From positions 1 to 64,000 of the forward strand of contig NZ_BMKD01000003.1 of the NCBI RefSeq assembly GCF_014643835.1: 64,000 nucleotides of DNA, written 5' to 3'. The position numbers were made by a program, and so were the translations under genes. Below are positions 60,399 through 64,000 of the stretch, piece by piece (the first letter of the stretch is position 1; each line of letters starts with the position of its first letter). Source of the DNA: Mucilaginibacter rubeus (GTDB lineage: Bacteria; Bacteroidota; Bacteroidia; Sphingobacteriales; Sphingobacteriaceae). The notes below the pieces were generated by a model that saw only the letters and a program-made list of their open reading frames with translations, did no database searches and was not told the DNA's origin.

Positions 60399-62951
60399 AT
60401 GTATAAATTTCTTTTTGCTATTCTTTTCTCGGTTTTGGCTACTACGGCTTTCGCCCAGATATCCAATGGGCCGAGGCCTACGCTTACAAAATCGATACCG
60501 GCTGATAGTTTAAGTTATCTTAATCCTAAAGATTATATTATTGGTGGCATTTCTGTTAGTGGCGCAAAATATCTTGATAAAGACATCCTGATCCAGTTAT
60601 CCAAATTAACCAAAGGCGATCGTATCAACCTGCCTGGCGAGCGTAATGCCGAGGTAATTAAAACCTTATATCAACAGGGCTTATTTGATGATGTTCAGTT
60701 AAACATCACCAAAATTAATATGGATACGATTTACCTGGAGATTGCCGTATTGGAGCGTCCGCGTTTATCACGCATGCACTTAACCGGCATCCGCAAAGGT
60801 GAGATTGAGGATGTTCAGAAAAAATTGAACGACCGTGTAGGCAAGATCGTAAATGAAAACCTCATCAGCACAACAACAGCTATTATTAAAAAACATTTTA
60901 ACGAAAAAGGTTTCTTAAACACTACCGTTACCATTACCCAGCGTAAAGACCAGGGTGATGTTAACAGCGTTATACTGGATGTTGCCATCGATAAAAAGAC
61001 CAAGGTTAAAATAAACGATGTTATTTTTGAAGGCAACAAGGCATTTAGCACCGGAACCCTGCGTGGTTTTTTAAGTAAAACCCGTAAACGTAAATGGTAT
61101 AACCTGTTTGGTTCAAAGAAATTTAAACAGGATAAATACGAAGAAGATAAACAAAACCTGGTTGAAAAAATGCAGGCCAGGGGATACCGTGATGCCGAGA
61201 TCCTGAGCGATTCTGTATGGAAACATGACGATGAAACCGTAAATGTAAAGCTAAAAGTATATGAAGGCCCTAAATATTACTTCGGTAATGTTAAGTTTTC
61301 GGGTAATGCCAAGTATACCACCGATTTGTTAAACAGGATCCTTCACGTTAAAAAAGGTGACGTATTTAGCGAAGACGAATTGAACAAACGTTTAAGCGGC
61401 CCAACTCCGGGCAATGATGATATTTCATCTTTATACCTTAATGACGGCTACTTAACCTTTAATGCCGATCCGGTACAAACAAGGGTTTATAATGATACTG
61501 TAGATGTTGATGTGAGGATTTATGAGGGCCCTCAGTATACTATTAACCGCGTTATGTTAAAAGGTAACGATGTTACCAACGATAAGGTGGTAATGCGTGA
61601 GATCCAGACTAAGCCCGGTCAAAAATTCAACAAAGACCTGCTGATCCGCAGTGCGCGTGAAATTGGCCAGCTGGGCAACTTTGACGAGCAAAAAACCGAA
61701 CCTAAACCAACCAACATCAATCCGCAGGATGGTACTGTTGATTTGGTTTACAACGTAGTTGAAAAACCTTCAGACCAGATCGAGCTTTCGGGTGGTTTTG
61801 GTGGCGGCCAGTTGGTAGGCACCTTGGGTTTAACCTTTAATAACTTCTCTATCCGTAATATTTTCCACCTTAAAGCTTACAAGCCGCTGCCAAAAGGCGA
61901 TGGTCAGAAACTGAGCTTAAGGGGGCAATCGAGCGGGCGTACTTATCAAAACTTCTCGTTCACATTTTCCGAGCCGTGGTTAGGCGGTAAAAAGCCAATC
62001 TACTTTGCATTGTCGGCTTATACACAGGGAAGCTCAACCGGTCAGTACTATCCAAAATCAAGTCCTTACTATAATAAGTTGCGTATTAATGGTATTGGGG
62101 TTACGTTAGGTAAACGTTTGAAATGGCCTGACAACTATTTCCAGTTAAACTACTCGCTTAACTTTGACCATTACAGTCTTGATAACTATGGTGGTTACCT
62201 GTTTACCAATGGTACATCATATAATATTAAGTTAACCCAGGAGTTAACCCGTAACTCTATTGACGCGCCTATCTTCCCGACACAGGGTTCAAATATTAAA
62301 TTTACTGTACAGGCTACGCCGCCATACTCATTGTTTAACAATATAAACTATAAAATAGCTACTCCGGAAGAGCGTTACCATTTTGTTGAGTATTATAAAT
62401 TTAAATATGATGCGCAGTGGTTTTCAAAACTGGTAGGTAAATTTGTATTGATGTCGCAGGTAAGGTTTGGTTTCCTTGGCCAGTACAATCACCAGGTTGG
62501 CCCATCACCGTTTGAACGCTTTAAATTAGGTGGCGACGGTATGCAGAGCTATCAGTTTTTACAGGGTAGCGAGATCATCGGTTTACGCGGTTACCAAAAC
62601 TTCTCGATAGTGCCTGAAGGCTCCAACGAAACTCAAAATAATAATACAGGTAGTGCGATCTACAATAAATACACACTGGAGCTTCGCCATCCGGTTATCG
62701 CAAGCCAGTCGGCAACAATTTTCTTGCTGGCCTTTGCCGAAGGCGGTAACGCATGGAACCAGTTTAGCCAGTTTAATCCGTTTAACGTAAGGCGTTCGGT
62801 AGGTGTGGGCGCAAGGATATTTTTGCCTATATTTGGCTTACTGGGGCTAGATTATGGTTATGGCTTTGACAAAATACCGGGACAACCGGATGCTAATAAA
62901 GGCCAGTTCCATTTTACAATTTCTCAGAGTTTATCCGGCGGATTTAATTAA
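60399..62951 (+). CDS. bamA: Outer membrane protein assembly factor BamA
   Basis: An 850-aa Omp85 protein with signal peptide (KFLFAILFSVLATTAFAQ). Five POTRA domains run over about residues 45-440 (for example YIIGGISVSGAKYLDKDILI and YTINRVMLKGNDVTNDKVVM), then a 16-strand barrel whose L6 motif is in SEIIGLRGYQNFSIVPEG. It inserts beta-barrel proteins into the outer membrane. The two skp genes follow at once. The barrel ends in SGGFN rather than an aromatic residue. Confidence 0.96.
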   Translation: MYKFLFAILFSVLATTAFAQISNGPRPTLTKSIPADSLSYLNPKDYIIGGISVSGAKYLDKDILIQLSKLTKGDRINLPGERNAEVIKTLYQQGLFDDVQLNITKINMDTIYLEIAVLERPRLSRMHLTGIRKGEIEDVQKKLNDRVGKIVNENLISTTTAIIKKHFNEKGFLNTTVTITQRKDQGDVNSVILDVAIDKKTKVKINDVIFEGNKAFSTGTLRGFLSKTRKRKWYNLFGSKKFKQDKYEEDKQNLVEKMQARGYRDAEILSDSVWKHDDETVNVKLKVYEGPKYYFGNVKFSGNAKYTTDLLNRILHVKKGDVFSEDELNKRLSGPTPGNDDISSLYLNDGYLTFNADPVQTRVYNDTVDVDVRIYEGPQYTINRVMLKGNDVTNDKVVMREIQTKPGQKFNKDLLIRSAREIGQLGNFDEQKTEPKPTNINPQDGTVDLVYNVVEKPSDQIELSGGFGGGQLVGTLGLTFNNFSIRNIFHLKAYKPLPKGDGQKLSLRGQSSGRTYQNFSFTFSEPWLGGKKPIYFALSAYTQGSSTGQYYPKSSPYYNKLRINGIGVTLGKRLKWPDNYFQLNYSLNFDHYSLDNYGGYLFTNGTSYNIKLTQELTRNSIDAPIFPTQGSNIKFTVQATPPYSLFNNINYKIATPEERYHFVEYYKFKYDAQWFSKLVGKFVLMSQVRFGFLGQYNHQVGPSPFERFKLGGDGMQSYQFLQGSEIIGLRGYQNFSIVPEGSNETQNNNTGSAIYNKYTLELRHPVIASQSATIFLLAFAEGGNAWNQFSQFNPFNVRRSVGVGARIFLPIFGLLGLDYGYGFDKIPGQPDANKGQFHFTISQSLSGGFN

Positions 62952-62967
62952 TTTGCGTACCGAATAT

Positions 62968-63498
62968 ATGAAGAAGATAATTTTAGTAGCCTTTTTAACG
63001 TTAACTGCTTTTGCAGGCGCCTATGCGCAACGTTTTGCTTATGTTGATTCGGAGTATATATTAAAGCACATGCCTGAATATGCTTCATCACAAAAGCAAT
63101 TAGCTGCATTATCTGATCAGTGGCAGAAGGAAGTTGATGGCCGTTTTCAGGAAATTGACCGTCTGTACAAAGCCTACCAGGCCGACCAGGTGTTGATGAC
63201 CCCTGATATGAAAAAACGTCGTGAGGCTGAAATTGTAGAAAAAGAAAAGGCGGCGAAAGATTTTCAACGCCAGAAGTTTGGTCCGGATGGCGAGCTTTCA
63301 CAAAGAAGCACAGCGCTGATTAAACCAATTCAGGATAGGGTGTCTAAAGCTGTACAAGCAATTGCCGAAGGCGATAACCTGGATATGATTTTTGATAAAA
63401 ACAGCGAGGTTATTATGTTATATGCTAACCCGCGGTATGATAAAAGCGCGGATGTTATAACCAGATTAGGACTAAAACCCGGGGTATTTGCTAAATAA
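62968..63498 (+). CDS. OmpH/Skp family periplasmic chaperone
   Basis: A 176-aa exported protein. The start is the ATG at 62968 (MKKIILVAFLTLTAFAGAYA signal peptide), 16 nt after the bamA stop; the longer open frame reads back into bamA. The mature part FAYVDSEYILKHMPEYASSQ followed by a long charged coiled coil is typical of OmpH/Skp, which holds unfolded outer membrane proteins on their way to BamA. Confidence 0.95.
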   Translation: MKKIILVAFLTLTAFAGAYAQRFAYVDSEYILKHMPEYASSQKQLAALSDQWQKEVDGRFQEIDRLYKAYQADQVLMTPDMKKRREAEIVEKEKAAKDFQRQKFGPDGELSQRSTALIKPIQDRVSKAVQAIAEGDNLDMIFDKNSEVIMLYANPRYDKSADVITRLGLKPGVFAK

Positions 63499-63546
63499 TT
63501 TGAATTAAAATAAATCGAACTATTATTTAAACACAGAAAAAGGAAA

Positions 63547-64000
63547 ATGAAAAAACTATTTAAAGTTGCCTTAGTTGCAGTAGGTTTGTTATTTGCGGGC
63601 AGCTTTGCAAATGCTCAGACTAAGATCGGCCACATCAACTTCAATCAGCTGATTGATATGATGCCCGAAACTAAAACTGTAACTGCTTCGATCCAGGCTT
63701 ATCAAAAAACATTTATTGATCAGCTTACTACAATGAATAATGAGTACCAGACAAAAGGCCAGGACTACCAGTCAAAAAGGGCAAGCATGACCGATGCTGT
63801 ACGTACTGCTAAAGAAAACGAGCTTACCGATATTCAAAAACGTATGAATGATTACCAAAACAATGCCCAGCAACAGGTTGATGCTAAAAGGCAGGAATTA
63901 GGTAAACCGCTTATTGATAAAGCTACCCAGGCAGTACAGGCTGTAGCTAAAGAAAAAGGCTATGCTTATGTATTGGATTCATCACAGATCACTTTATTGG
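63547..64000 (+). CDS. Second OmpH/Skp family chaperone, cut by window edge
   Basis: An ATG at 63547 opens a frame of 151 codons running off the window. Signal peptide KKLFKVALVAVGLLFAGSFA, then KIGHINFNQLIDMMPETKTV and a coiled coil (TTMNNEYQTKGQDYQSKRAS), and YAYVLDSSQITLL near the edge. It is a paralogue of the preceding gene; the pair fits the ompH-1/ompH-2 order beside bamA in Bacteroidetes. The 3' end lies outside. Confidence 0.92.
   Translation, partial: MKKLFKVALVAVGLLFAGSFANAQTKIGHINFNQLIDMMPETKTVTASIQAYQKTFIDQLTTMNNEYQTKGQDYQSKRASMTDAVRTAKENELTDIQKRMNDYQNNAQQQVDAKRQELGKPLIDKATQAVQAVAKEKGYAYVLDSSQITLL

Overview
The window looks like chromosomal DNA of a Bacteroidetes bacterium, most likely Sphingobacteriaceae and close to Mucilaginibacter or Pedobacter (inference from protein style, not from a search). 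Evidence for the phylum: promoters of the TTG-N(19-21)-TAnnTTTG type, few Shine-Dalgarno sequences, a lipoprotein TamA homologue (TamL), two type IX secretion (T9SS) components (PorT-like and PorG-like) and a T9SS sorting domain, a Reg_prop beta-propeller sensor, a GH130 protein and a DUF1080/Gfo-Idh pair. No rRNA, tRNA, CRISPR array, prophage or intact insertion sequence was seen.

Layout. 1-9.7 kb (minus strand): the N-terminal part of a propeller sensor cut by the window edge, then a tamB-tamL outer-membrane assembly operon. 9.8-18.3 kb: dnaE, an orphan antitoxin-like small gene, an AT-rich apparently frameshifted gene, a divergent HxlR regulator/SDR pair, a duplicated small membrane protein with one decayed copy, trxA and a DUF58 gene. 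18.5-28.3 kb: a two-component system, GH130, PAP2 phosphatase, amino acid permease, DUF5655 protein and a Kup potassium transporter. 28.5-37.7 kb: a mini T9SS cargo, FAH-family enzyme, M23 peptidase, peroxiredoxin, a split transketolase, an ECF sigma / repeat-containing membrane protein / CpxP-like operon, and a class III aminotransferase. 38.2-41.5 kb: two glycosyltransferases. 41.5-47.2 kb (minus strand): M3 oligopeptidase, NAD(P)-binding epimerase-like protein, Crp-type regulator, UbiA-type prenyltransferase, DUF559 nuclease, YsxC GTPase. 47.5-56.6 kb: VOC protein, DUF1080-Gfo pair, ubiE-porT, SDR, YqeY, alpha/beta hydrolase-CBS pair and a PAS-LuxR regulator. 56.8-64 kb: nadK-porG-exbD-uppS-bamA-skp-skp, an envelope biogenesis cluster whose order resembles the porG-uppS-bamA-ompH-ompH order I recall from Porphyromonas gingivalis.

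Functional themes. Envelope assembly dominates: BamA, two Skp/OmpH chaperones, TamL/TamB, UppS for lipid carrier synthesis, and PorT/PorG for T9SS. Redox and menaquinone functions (UbiA, UbiE, thioredoxin, peroxiredoxin) and carbohydrate enzymes (GH130, two glycosyltransferases, DUF1080/Gfo, transketolase) are scattered among them.

The most unusual content is (1) an ECF sigma operon whose membrane protein carries seven tandem ~31-residue repeats and may be an unusual anti-sigma factor, (2) many intergenic palindromic elements of several families, one of which brackets a DUF559 nuclease gene and supplies the C-terminal codons of two genes, and (3) intergenic elements whose inverted arms are built from short tandem repeats. 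All family calls come from reading motifs by eye; no database search was made.
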